Shown in pieces: positions 51,958-59,660 of a stretch of DNA of 64,000 bases (positions within the stretch are counted from its first letter, which is position 1; every line of letters starts with the position of its first letter). The DNA is from Cytobacillus sp. NJ13. Its GTDB lineage: Bacteria; Bacillota; Bacilli; Bacillales; Cytobacillaceae. The stretch spans positions 4,119,501-4,183,500 of the forward strand of contig JAUCFP010000006.1 in NCBI GenBank assembly GCA_030348385.1, in the 5' to 3' direction. Under the pieces are notes generated by a model. It saw nothing but the letters and a program-made list of their open reading frames with translations, made no database searches and was not told the DNA's origin. The position numbers and the translations under genes are program-made.

Positions 51958-52431
51958 TTAAATATTTTGTGTTTGGGATTCTTCGCTTGAGCGTTTATTT
52001 CCTTTATAGATAAAATAAAGGGCAATAAACATAAATAGTAATGCGAAGGCACGTTCAATATCTAAAGCGATTACTAAACTATTAAACCAGCCAAAATGAT
52101 CAATTAGGACACCGATTACAAGCTGACCAGCGATTCCAGCGATATTTGTTGCTATGACACCAATTCTTGGTACCGCCATAACGGTAAGAAGTAAGTACAT
52201 TGTGCCTAAAAAAGCGGCACTTAATTGCCATTTAGGTGCATCTAGAATCGCAAGAATATTTCCTTTACCAAAAAAGAGAATAAAAATTGCTAAAAACATT
52301 GTCCCGGTTAGAAACGTTAAAAGTGTAGTTTCAATTGTTCCTGCTTTTCGACTAAATGTACCATTAATAGACGATTGTGCGCTTAGTGTGATACCTCCAA
52401 ATAAGGTAAATAGAATCATTAATATCCCCAT
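51958..52431 (-). CDS. YdcZ/DUF606-family DMT transporter, second of pair
   Basis: 157 aa with five hydrophobic helices; GITLSAQSSINGTFSR and GIAGQLVIGVLIDHFGWF are DUF606 signatures. DUF606 half-transporters usually work as a pair, and the partner gene lies 11 bases upstream. Substrate unknown. Last gene of the ArsR-led minus-strand operon. Confidence 0.87.
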   Translation of the reverse strand: MGILMILFTLFGGITLSAQSSINGTFSRKAGTIETTLLTFLTGTMFLAIFILFFGKGNILAILDAPKWQLSAAFLGTMYLLLTVMAVPRIGVIATNIAGIAGQLVIGVLIDHFGWFNSLVIALDIERAFALLFMFIALYFIYKGNKRSSEESQTQNI

Positions 52432-52442
52432 TTTTAGACCTC

Positions 52443-52871
52443 CTAGTTAACTAAAATAAGAGCTATTATCATTGACATAACAGCAAATATTTTCTCTCTA
52501 TTGATTCTTGTTTTTTTGCTGCCTAGCCAACCATAATGTTCAATAATCATACTCATGACCAATTGACCAATAATGACTGCAACCATGGTGATTCCAACAC
52601 CAACAAAGGGAACACTAACCACAATGGATGTTAAATAAACAACCCCTAACACACCACCAAGTAGCGACCATTTAGGTGCTTCAACAGCATATGAAAGCCT
52701 GCCTTTCCCAAAGAATATCCATAATAGAACCATGATTATTGATCCCATTAAAAAGTTGTAAAAACTGGTTTCCAATTGTCCTATTGTTTTGCCTAGTTCA
52801 CCGTAGATAGCTCCCTCAAAACTAAGTGCTGCCCCTGCAAATAACGCTAGTAAATACGAGAAGTAACGCAT
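52443..52871 (-). CDS. YdcZ/DUF606-family DMT transporter, first of pair
   Basis: 142 aa. ALSFEGAIYGELGK and VIIGQLVMSMIIEHYGWLG match the same half-transporter family as the downstream gene. A likely heterodimeric exporter or importer, controlled by the ArsR-type gene upstream. Confidence 0.87.
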   Translation of the reverse strand: MRYFSYLLALFAGAALSFEGAIYGELGKTIGQLETSFYNFLMGSIIMVLLWIFFGKGRLSYAVEAPKWSLLGGVLGVVYLTSIVVSVPFVGVGITMVAVIIGQLVMSMIIEHYGWLGSKKTRINREKIFAVMSMIIALILVN

Positions 52872-52953
52872 TCAATAAACCCTCCTAAGTATCTTAATAT
52901 TTATATATCTAGAATAATCGATATGATGTTTTGAAAAAACAGAAATCCGCAAC

Positions 52954-53268
52954 TCAGATTTCCGTTTTAAAATATTCAGCTAACTTACGAATCGACTCTT
53001 CGTTTCTTCTGTAATAAGTCCACTGACCATAACGAACAGATTCGAGCAGACCAGCTTTTTGCATCATATTTAAGTAGTGTGAAACTGTAGATTGAGAAGC
53101 TTTAGCTTTTTCTTGAATATCCCCTACACAAACTCCGCCTTTATAGCTGACCTCCTTTGGCAGGTGAGCGCCTTGTTTAGGGAAATGCTTCTCCGGTTCC
53201 TTCAACCACTGTAAAATGTTAAGTCGAGTTTCGTTTGATAAAGCCTTGAATACATCGATTGGTTCCAT
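52954..53268 (-). CDS. ArsR-family transcriptional regulator
   Basis: 104-aa winged helix: FKALSNETRLNILQWLKEPE, then QSTVSHYLNMMQKAGLLESVRYGQWTYYRR. One Cys is in GGVCVGDI and no classic CxC metal site, so metal sensing is doubtful. First gene of an operon with two DUF606 transporters; a palindrome (ATCGAT type) covers its promoter. Confidence 0.9.
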   Translation of the reverse strand: MEPIDVFKALSNETRLNILQWLKEPEKHFPKQGAHLPKEVSYKGGVCVGDIQEKAKASQSTVSHYLNMMQKAGLLESVRYGQWTYYRRNEESIRKLAEYFKTEI

Positions 53269-53278
53269 GTTTTATATT

Positions 53279-53301
53279 ATATATCGATTTTTTTCGATAT
53301 G
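53279..53301 (-). promoter_or_regulatory. ArsR operator candidate
   Basis: ATATATCGAT-TTTT-TTCGATATGT, an inverted repeat about 10 bases upstream of the regulator start. A related TCGATAT lies at about 52,917-52,923 before the transporter gene. Confidence 0.55.
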
Positions 53302-53368
53302 TCAATTTGGGGATTTCAAAGTATTGACTATTTTTCAGATTTGATACTGAAAAGTATGTTAAGAGATG

Positions 53369-53461
53369 TACTTAAACAAACGGGCGCAAGAGTTGAAGAT
53401 CCAGTGTTGATCGCCAGCTCTTTTTTCTTCTTAGTATAAAGGGGCAAGTTTGTTCAACAAA
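53369..53461 (+). repeat. Cassette-array repeat R18
   Basis: GTACTTAAACAAACGGGCGC, hairpin GAG-GATC..GATC-CTC plus TTTTTTC, right core TTAGTATAAAGGGGCAAG then TTTGTTCAACAAATA. Confidence 0.87.
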
Positions 53462-53481
53462 TACACTCCTATTTATGATAA

Positions 53482-53520
53482 TTGGGCATTGATCCTTATA
53501 AGGATAATTGCCCTTTTTGT
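53482..53520 (+). terminator. Terminator-like hairpin after R18
   Basis: GGGCA..TGCCC with inner ATCCTTATAAGGAT and TTTTT. No gene precedes it after the repeat. Confidence 0.65.
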
Positions 53521-53636
53521 TTACGTATTATCTATTCATTAGTTTTGGATGCAACAATACATAACGAACCTCGTCTAAATAGATGAACAGATTCCTACTC
53601 AGATATTGGTGCATTGTTTTTTAGGAGGAGATAATC

Positions 53637-54104
53637 ATGAAGAAAAGTTACCTTATTATAGCTCTCTTGGGTTTAATTAATACTGGGTGTACAAATAATG
53701 GTGTGACCCAAGAAAAGCCTAGTCCACCTAAAGCCTTTATAGAGGTGGATAACGAGAGATTCGAAACTATACTTGGAACTTATTGCTGGTCGTCGAAAGC
53801 TCAAGCCGAATGTGTGGACAAAGCTGGACCAATCGAGCTATTGGAAGGTAGTGAACCAATTGAAGTAAGTCCTGGTGAAAGTGTAACTTTTATTATGGAA
53901 TATGAACCAAAACCAAATGAAATTCATGTTCTTCAAATAAGCAGCAATGAAGAATCGGAAGTTAATGTAAGTAACAATCATTTCTCAGCACCTACACAAA
54001 AAGGGATTTATTACTATTCATATGGAGCATGGTGGATGGATGAAAAGAAAGAGAACATATCTAATGGAGATGCTAATTACGCATTTGCCATAGAAGTAAA
54101 GTAA
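53637..54104 (+). CDS. Hypothetical lipoprotein
   Basis: 155 aa. Lipobox LINTGC puts the lipidated Cys at residue 18. The mature part is acidic with TYCWSSKAQAECVDKAGP, two further Cys, and reads like a small beta-sandwich. Outer face of the membrane. GGAGGAGA precedes ATG. The stop is followed within one base by R19. Function unknown. Confidence 0.85.
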   Translation: MKKSYLIIALLGLINTGCTNNGVTQEKPSPPKAFIEVDNERFETILGTYCWSSKAQAECVDKAGPIELLEGSEPIEVSPGESVTFIMEYEPKPNEIHVLQISSNEESEVNVSNNHFSAPTQKGIYYYSYGAWWMDEKKENISNGDANYAFAIEVK

Positions 54105-54137
54105 TTTTTCTTCTTTAGCTACGGGGCAGGTTAGCAT
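54103..54137 (+). repeat. Cassette-array repeat R19 (right half)
   Basis: Starts on the lipoprotein stop: TAATTTTTCTTC then CTTTAGCTACGGGGCAGG and TTAGCAT. The sequence changes to IS110 left-end DNA here. Confidence 0.75.
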
Positions 54138-55606
54138 TCCTGTAGATCGTTATTTTTGAGCTTTGAAAAAAATAGGGCTCCTCAGTAAGATATGAGTAAG
54201 ACACGACTCTAACTCAAACTTAGGAGGAACCCTTACTATGAAGTTTAAAATGCAGGACAAACAAAATCAACTAATAGAAAGAATTACTGATAAACATCTT
54301 GTGGTTGGTGTGGATATTGCACAACAATTTCACGTAGCCAGAGCAGTGAATTTCCGTGGGATTGTAGTAGGAGATCCAATCACTTTTCCAAACAACGAAG
54401 AGGGATTTTCGTCCCTGTTAATCTGGATTAATAGCATTCAAAGATTACATAAACTTGAGGCTGCCATAGTTGGTATGGAACCTACCGGTCATTATTGGAT
54501 TAACCTTTCTAAATGGCTGATGAAACAAGATATTGAGGTAGTGACAGTTAACCCTCATTTGGTGAAAAGAAATAAAGAAAACCGTGATAATACCCAATCA
54601 AAGAGTGATAAAAAAGACGCTCTTGTAATAGCTGATATGGTGAAGAACGGTTACTATGCCTTTGTAAAGAATACTTCTGAGTCGTTTGAAAAGCTCAGGG
54701 TACTCATATCAAATCGGGATGTCATTGTTAAGAGGCTTGTAAGCTCGATTAATCAATTGAATCGCTGGGTGGATATTGTCTTCCCCGAGCTTAGGTAAGT
54801 ATTTAAAGACATCACTGCTAAAGGGGCCATCGCAACACTTCGGCTTTTCCCATCTCCGATGGAACTGGGTTCCATGAAGCCTGAAGAGATCGTGGCCGGG
54901 TGGAAGTTATTGATGAAGCGACAGCCTGGATTAAGGAAACCTATTTACTCCTCAATGTAGCCAGGAAATCAGTTGGTACAAGGCAAGCATTAGAAGCTTA
55001 TAAATTTCATCTTGAACAATTACTCGAAGAGTATGACCTTGCGATTCAACAACTTGAAAGAGTTGAGCTGGCAATCAAGGATGAACTACCTATAATTCCT
55101 TTCGCGAATAAGTTACTTATGATTAAGGGAATTAGTGAAATTTCGTTAGCTGGTATTTTAGGGGAAGCAGGAGATTTAAGTGGTTTTTCACACGGCAACT
55201 CTTTACTTCGCCATGCAGGACTCCATCTAGCCGAAGCCAGTTCAGGGAAGTGGAAAGGGCAAATTATCATTTCAAAGCGTGGAAGATCAAGGTTAAGACG
55301 TTTCCTCTATTTAGCTACTATGAGTCTGGTAATGAACAACCCGGAATTTAAAGCCCTCCACTCGAATAATGTTAATGTCAAGAAAATGAAAAAAATGAAA
55401 TCTATAATGAAGCTGATCGGGAAGTTAGCTAGGATCTTTGTAGGGATAGCGCGAAAAAACGAAGCTTATTGTGCCAAGAAGGTCCAGCCGTTAACTGAGT
55501 TGGCAGCGTAGTTCAATTCACTTTTTCTCGAAGAGAATCATTACCCCTTATATTTTTAAAGATCGAGTGTTGGCTTATTCGCAGGGTTTCAAATATGTAT
55601 GGAGTA
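54138..55606 (+). mobile_element. IS110-family insertion element, decayed
   Basis: Bounded on the left by repeat core GGGGCAGGTTAG and on the right by CAGGTTTGTTCAACAA, which is the right core's continuation (15 of 16 bases match CAGGTTAGTTCAACAA). It thus appears to sit in a repeat core. About 100 bases precede and 95 follow the transposase. Element ends are inferred, not proven. It may extend further right (see the next entry). Confidence 0.65.
54238..55511 (+). pseudogene. IS110-family transposase with nonsense and frameshift
   Basis: N-terminal DEDD domain: VVGVDIAQQFH (D), GMEPTGHYW (E), TQSKSDKKDALVIADMV (D..D). It stops at TAA 54796, and the frame then shifts near 54,897. The C-terminal transposase_20 domain, IKGISEISLAGILGEAGDL ... 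AEASSGKWKGQI with the catalytic Ser, is present from 54900 to 55511. Two lesions make it inactive. It encodes the enzyme of a bridge-RNA-guided element. Confidence 0.9.
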
Positions 55607-55621
55607 CCAGGTTTGTTCAAC

Positions 55622-56015
55622 AAAAGGGCACTGACCCATCAGGTTAGCATAACTGGCCTCCACCCCTTGGATAGGCATGACGAAGGAATGAGAGGGCAAT
55701 TGACCCGTTGAGACATGGGAGGGAAAGCCTCCAAGGGCTGGCGTGGAGAAGTACATCATATGGTAGAATTTGGAGTATAATCCTACTCCTCTATTTAACT
55801 GTCCAGAATCTACTCTTTTCAATTTAGAAATATATATCCATGGAGGATGAAATCCTGCGAATAAGCGAGCATTCGTGAGTAAACCGTATTAAACTGAGGG
55901 AGTTGAACAAGGAATTTAAACTATGACTGAAGAAGTAGTAATAGTAAGTAAAGTTTTTTTATATTCCTAAAGTATGTTTTAAGGTTAATATATTTCTTAT
56001 TGCGGAGGGGTTTTA
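55622..56015 (+). other. Structured GC-rich noncoding stretch after IS110, possible guide RNA or IS remnant
   Basis: About 55,622-55,800 is GC-richer than the array, with inverted parts such as GGGAGGG..CCTCC and CACCCC..GGGCTGGCGTGG. It contains CAGGTTAGCAT at 55640, an 11-base match to the left junction of the IS110 copy (54127). It may be the IS's 3' noncoding RNA region or part of a second remnant. No gene until the DinB start; from 55,800 on I see nothing. Confidence 0.3.
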
Positions 56016-56501
56016 TTGCAAACACTTTTTAAATATAACTGGATGATACGAAAAGACTGGTATAACTGGTGTGAAGATTTAAGTGAGGAAGAGCTTTTGC
56101 AAAACCGAACAGGTGGAATGGGCAGTATTTTACATACACTTTTCCATATTGTTGATGTCGAGTGGAGCTGGATACGTCTATTACAGGGGAAAGCGGACTT
56201 TCAGGAGAGTTTTGATTATTATAACAGCTTGGACAAGGTTCGAAAATTGGACGCAGAATTTCACTTAGAAGTAGAGAATTTTGTGAACAACTGGGATGCC
56301 AGTATGGAAAATCAATTATTTTACGATACTCTGCCTGATGGAAGAATTGTAACAGATACTTGGGGGGAAGTTATGCGCCATGCCATTGCTCACGAAATTC
56401 ACCATATAGGACAATTATCAATTTGGGCAAGAGAATTGGGAAGGAAACCTGTTTCTGCAAACCTTATCGGGAGGGGAATTTCCTCTCATCCGACAAAATA
56501 A
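56016..56501 (+). CDS. DinB-family protein
   Basis: 161-aa helical-bundle protein. His ligands are likely in HTLFHIVDVEW and in HAIAHEIHHIGQLSIWARELG, the standard DinB metal site. TTG 56016 follows GGAGGGG. Not closely similar to the DinB protein at 36789. The stop is followed directly by R20. Confidence 0.88.
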   Translation: MQTLFKYNWMIRKDWYNWCEDLSEEELLQNRTGGMGSILHTLFHIVDVEWSWIRLLQGKADFQESFDYYNSLDKVRKLDAEFHLEVENFVNNWDASMENQLFYDTLPDGRIVTDTWGEVMRHAIAHEIHHIGQLSIWARELGRKPVSANLIGRGISSHPTK

Positions 56502-56575
56502 TTCATTAAGGGGTTTGCAGAGGCAGCAGCTTTTTTCTTATTGTACTAAAGGGGCAGGTTAGTTCAACAAGAAGG
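56500..56575 (+). repeat. Cassette-array repeat R20
   Basis: Begins at the DinB stop. Hairpin region GCAGAGGCAGCAGC plus T-run, right core TTGTACTAAAGGGGCAGG then TTAGTTCAACAAGAAGG. The left core is worn. Confidence 0.83.
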
Positions 56576-56659
56576 ATATAACGTTTAACAAGCTGCAAAA
56601 TAAGGTGGTATTTTGTTGTTAAACAAATGTGACTGGTTGAATAATGTCACAATAAGAGA

Positions 56660-56685
56660 AAAAGACCGGTGAAACGGTCTTTTTC
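56660..56685. terminator. Terminator-like hairpin
   Basis: AAAAGACCG-6 nt-CGGTCTTTTT. It could end the minus-strand RsbR remnant or a + transcript past R20. Confidence 0.6.
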
Positions 56686-56704
56686 TTGCTATTAAAGATA
56701 TTTT

Positions 56705-57000
56705 TTATGTCTCTTTAAGAGTCCCTCTTGTTTCTGCATCATTTTCAAAGAGACTCCCTCCATGTACCAATTTTCTTACAAGATCAGGTCGAAGCCCAGT
56801 TTGGATAGCTTTGCACCCCATCATGGATACACCTGATAGGGTTATAACTAGATTTTGGAATATTGTGTGTTAGCTATCTCGTTTAACACTTTCTCTTCAA
56901 TTAATTTAATCCTAAAGGAGTCAATTGAGCCAATTAGAGGTAAAACCGAGACAGTTTCACTTTCTGGAATAATTGGGAAGATAATGTTCAACCATTTCTC
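56705..57000 (-). pseudogene. RsbR-like STAS-domain protein, remnant
   Basis: Read on the minus strand, one frame gives ETVSVLPLIGSIDSFRIKLIEEKVLNEIANTQYSKI and, after a frameshift, another gives LVITLSGVSMMGCKAIQTGLRPDLVRKLV. Together these match the STAS core of RsbR-type stressosome co-antagonists (VLPLIG-x-ID start, TGIRP-like end). The N-terminal part is not recognisable. The family call is by eye. Confidence 0.6.
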
Positions 57001-57243
57001 TTTGCATATGGAGCATTTGATCTTTATATTTTGAATAGCTGAGTAGGAAACTGATAAGAAATTGGTCTATTTGTTCGTTTATAACTTCTTACAGATCAAA
57101 AAAATCCTCTTCTCCACCTTACATATTGATCTAATAGTACACAGCATATTAAATAACTGCATCAGTAAATATTTAATGAGTAAATATTCTTAGATTGGGG
57201 TAATTCTTAATAATTATTAGTAAATAAGGTTGGAGGAACCAGG

Positions 57244-57402
57244 ATGGAAAATTTGGTCTGGTATTATGGTAAGGCCTATAAAGTATTATTTAAATACGAT
57301 TCTGGTTATTGGGAAATACAGGAAGTTGATAATAAGTATAAAATTGAATTGGTTCATTATTTAGAGTTGGAAAAAGGGCTGGTACAATGTGATGATGAAT
57401 AA
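57244..57402 (+). CDS. Small hypothetical protein, 52 aa
   Basis: ATG 57244 is preceded by TTGGAGG at a good distance. The product, MENLVWYYGKAYKVLFKYDS and on, is rich in Tyr and Lys with an acidic end (QCDDE). No signal peptide or helix bundle is visible. It has its own terminator. No family recognised. Confidence 0.6.
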   Translation: MENLVWYYGKAYKVLFKYDSGYWEIQEVDNKYKIELVHYLELEKGLVQCDDE

Positions 57403-57422
57403 TGCAATGGAACAATAGTAGG

Positions 57423-57449
57423 AGGCGATGTTTTAATAAAGCATCGCCC
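57423..57449 (+). terminator. Terminator after the 52-aa gene
   Basis: GGCGATG..CATCGCC stem, weak T-run. Confidence 0.6.
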
Positions 57450-57454
57450 GTTCA

Positions 57455-57530
57455 TTGTTCAATAAGGGGAAGGTTGTGAGTTGAAGATCCAATAGGAATC
57501 GGCAGCTCTTTTTTCTTATTCAACTAACGG
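57455..57530 (+). repeat. Cassette-array repeat R21a
   Basis: TTCAATAAGGGGAAGGTTGTGAG resembles a right core. Hairpin GAGTTG-GATCC / GGAATC-CAGCTC follows with TTTTTTC. It abuts R21b with no gene between. Confidence 0.7.
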
Positions 57531-57610
57531 GTGCATTAATTGAAGATACGGCAGCCAAATTTGGCGGCCTTTTCTTATTAAACAAAAGGGGCAGGTTAGT
57601 GAAACAAGGT
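57518..57610 (+). repeat. Cassette-array repeat R21b
   Basis: Best left core of the array: TTCAACTAACGGGTGCATTA then ATTGAAGAT, arms TTCAACTAA / TTAATTGAA. Hairpin GGCAGCC..GGCGGCC plus TTTTCTT, right core AAACAAAAGGGGCAGG then TTAGTGAAACAAGG. Confidence 0.9.
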
Positions 57611-57665
57611 ATCTACTGCCTATTTGTAGAAATTATAAAGATATTAATGAAGAGGGGTAATATTG

Positions 57666-58190
57666 ATGCAGGAACGTAATATTGATGTTTCCTTGAGAAC
57701 AGTAAATATTAAAGATGCAGAAGCCGTGTTAGAAATTGAAAGGGAAGTTCTTTCAGAAAGCGAATTTATGGTCTCGGTAATTGAAGAGTTTGAAGAAACA
57801 TCGGAGCAAATAAAGAGCTGGATCCACAAAATCTTAGAGAATAAACGGGAAACGTTAATCGTTGCTGAAACCAAAGGGAAATTAGTTGGTTTTATTGTCT
57901 TTCGCTCCAAAAATACCAAAAGACTTTCTCATACTGGTTCTTTTACTGCAATGGTCAAGAAAGAATATCGTGGCCAAGGCATTGGAAAACTTCTGATTCA
58001 AGAACTGTTAAACTGGGCGGAACAAAACCACTTGATTGAGAAAGTAGGTTTAGGTGTTTTATCTACAAATCAACGAGCTATTGAGCTTTATAAAAGTATG
58101 GGATTTGTTGAGGAAGGGCGTAAAATTAAAGAAATTAAGTTTAATGAGAACTATTATGTAGATGACATTCTTATGTACAAACATGTTTAA
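57666..58190 (+). CDS. GNAT-family N-acetyltransferase
   Basis: About 174 aa. Acetyl-CoA loop YRGQGIGKLLIQELLNWA and motif B NQRAIELYKSMGFVEEGR are canonical. ATG 57666 is eight bases from GAGGGG. RimI-like or small-molecule acetyltransferase; acceptor unknown. Not closely similar to the GNAT at 39359. Confidence 0.92.
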   Translation: MQERNIDVSLRTVNIKDAEAVLEIEREVLSESEFMVSVIEEFEETSEQIKSWIHKILENKRETLIVAETKGKLVGFIVFRSKNTKRLSHTGSFTAMVKKEYRGQGIGKLLIQELLNWAEQNHLIEKVGLGVLSTNQRAIELYKSMGFVEEGRKIKEIKFNENYYVDDILMYKHV

Positions 58191-58296
58191 TCCCTCTTTT
58201 AGTAATCCAAGGCAGGATAAACAATTTTTTCATCAAGACTTATTGAAAACAAGGGGGCAACATTTCAGTAATAACACTAAGTTTGTGAAACATTGT

Positions 58297-58360
58297 ACTT
58301 AAACAATAGGGTGCGTTTCTTTAAAAAGGAATGCTCTTTTCGTATCCAATTAAAAGGAAG
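58297..58360 (+). repeat. Cassette-array repeat R22 (worn)
   Basis: GTACTTAAACAATAGGGTGCG then TCTTTAAAAAGGAATGCTCTTTTCGT. The right end TCCAATTAAAAGGAAG is a poor right core. The 120 bases after it hold a 42-codon open stretch that I do not call. Confidence 0.6.
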
Positions 58361-58560
58361 TAAATGTAATTATTATATTAAAGATGGTTGCTCTTCTATT
58401 ATAGGCGGAGAAAGCTTTAATACGATATATGCAACAATATTAAAAAAGGTAAACTTTGGAGGCACACCACTGTAATAAGACTTATAACGAAATTAAGTTC
58501 TTGATATATCCCGTCAAGGACATATTATGAAACAGTGCTTTAATAAAGGAGTTGTATAAA

Positions 58561-59229
58561 ATGGATGAAAAAAAAGATACAGAAATAAAACGCTCTTCAA
58601 AAGCAGAAAACATTCTACCTCAGATCAATAGTAAAACTAAGCTAGGCGACTTACGAAAAATCGCGAAGGGCATTAAAAAAGATCACGAACTAGCTATGGA
58701 ATTTTGGTCAACCGAAGAGTTTTTGCCCAGACTATTAGCAATCCTAATTATGGACAAAAAACTTCTTTCACAAGATGTGCTAAATAAGCTTGATAAGGAT
58801 ATGCAGACTCACACTTTTGATGAGCGAAATAACTTAATGGATTGGTTAATGGCTAATCAGCTCACCAAAGACAAGAAGAAAATTGCATTGATGGAGTCAT
58901 GGGGAAACAGTCCTTCTGCTCTTCAAAGGCGAGCTTTCTGGTATTATCAAGGGCGATTGAGATGGACTGGACAAACACCGCCTGATAACACCGCAGACTT
59001 GCTATCTGCATTAGAAGCTAATATTACGCAGGAAGAACCGGAAGTTCAATGGGCTATGAATTTCACCGCAGGCTGGATAGGCGTTTATGATGAAAAGAAT
59101 CGTGCACGTTGTATTAAACTTGGTGAGAAAACGGGTCTTTACAAAGATGAAATAGTAGCAAAAGGATGTACTCCGAGCTATTTGCCGGAGTTCATTACGA
59201 TTGAAATTAACAAACGACATAATAATTAG
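58561..59229 (+). CDS. DNA alkylation repair (AlkD-like) HEAT-repeat protein
   Basis: About 222 aa of helical repeats. ELAMEFWSTEEFLPRLLAILIMD, NNLMDWLMANQL and PEVQWAMNFTAGWIGVYDE are the pattern of the DNA alkylation repair family. AlkD enzymes excise N3- and N7-alkyl purines. The family is broad and this member may not be an active glycosylase. ATG 58561 is ten bases from AAAGGAG; TTG 58552 is too close. Confidence 0.78.
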   Translation: MDEKKDTEIKRSSKAENILPQINSKTKLGDLRKIAKGIKKDHELAMEFWSTEEFLPRLLAILIMDKKLLSQDVLNKLDKDMQTHTFDERNNLMDWLMANQLTKDKKKIALMESWGNSPSALQRRAFWYYQGRLRWTGQTPPDNTADLLSALEANITQEEPEVQWAMNFTAGWIGVYDEKNRARCIKLGEKTGLYKDEIVAKGCTPSYLPEFITIEINKRHNN

Positions 59230-59403
59230 TTAGCTCTGAAAAATTTATTAGGGTTTAATGCAAAAAATAAAGGAATTCAAAGCCTCAATATGAAAATTGT
59301 AATAGGCTTGGACCGAAAAATAAAGAAAACAACGCGTTATGGCAGCTAGTTAGTGAAATATGCAAGGAAGATGTAAAGGATTTACCCACTATCTCTTTTT
59401 GAT

Positions 59404-59460
59404 CTGTAGGGCGCTTATCTTTAAGAAGAACAACTTTCCAGCTGCGCAGTACAAGGATAC
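59404..59460 (+). repeat. Degenerate cassette repeat R23
   Basis: TGTAGGGCGCTTATCTTTAAGAAG and CCAGCTGC are reminiscent of the left half. No right core. It would mark the right edge of the array. Confidence 0.35.
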
Positions 59461-59478
59461 TGTTCAGCTAGGAAATAA

Positions 59479-59518
59479 AAAAGGACGATAGCCATAAAAT
59501 TGGTAATCGTCCTTCTTC
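59479..59518. terminator. Hairpin after the AlkD-like gene
   Basis: AAGGACGAT..ATCGTCCTT with a weak T/C tail. It lies between R23 and the IS110 element. Confidence 0.5.
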
Positions 59519-59660
59519 AACTACCATGAAAATTCCCTTCTGTGAAATCAGAAAAATGGCAACACTTAAATAGACGCAGCTCATTCAACTTTTTAAAAAG
59601 GGGAGGAGCGTCTTGATCTTGGGTGCTTATATACTTGTTTAATGGATTAGGAAGCTTCTG

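Noticed and set aside
58293..58475. 60-codon frame starting in R22
   Set aside because: Its first codons are repeat sequence; no ribosome site and no family match. It might be a gene tail but cannot be supported.
28059..59460. CRISPR array
   Set aside because: Repeats are about 90 bp, unevenly spaced by 0.1-2.9 kb of coding DNA; no short spacers and no cas genes.
28059..59460. Classical class 1-type integron
   Set aside because: The recombinase lacks an evident IntI-specific patch between HxxR-side motifs, lies inside the array, and the repeats do not show the GTTRRRY attC ends.
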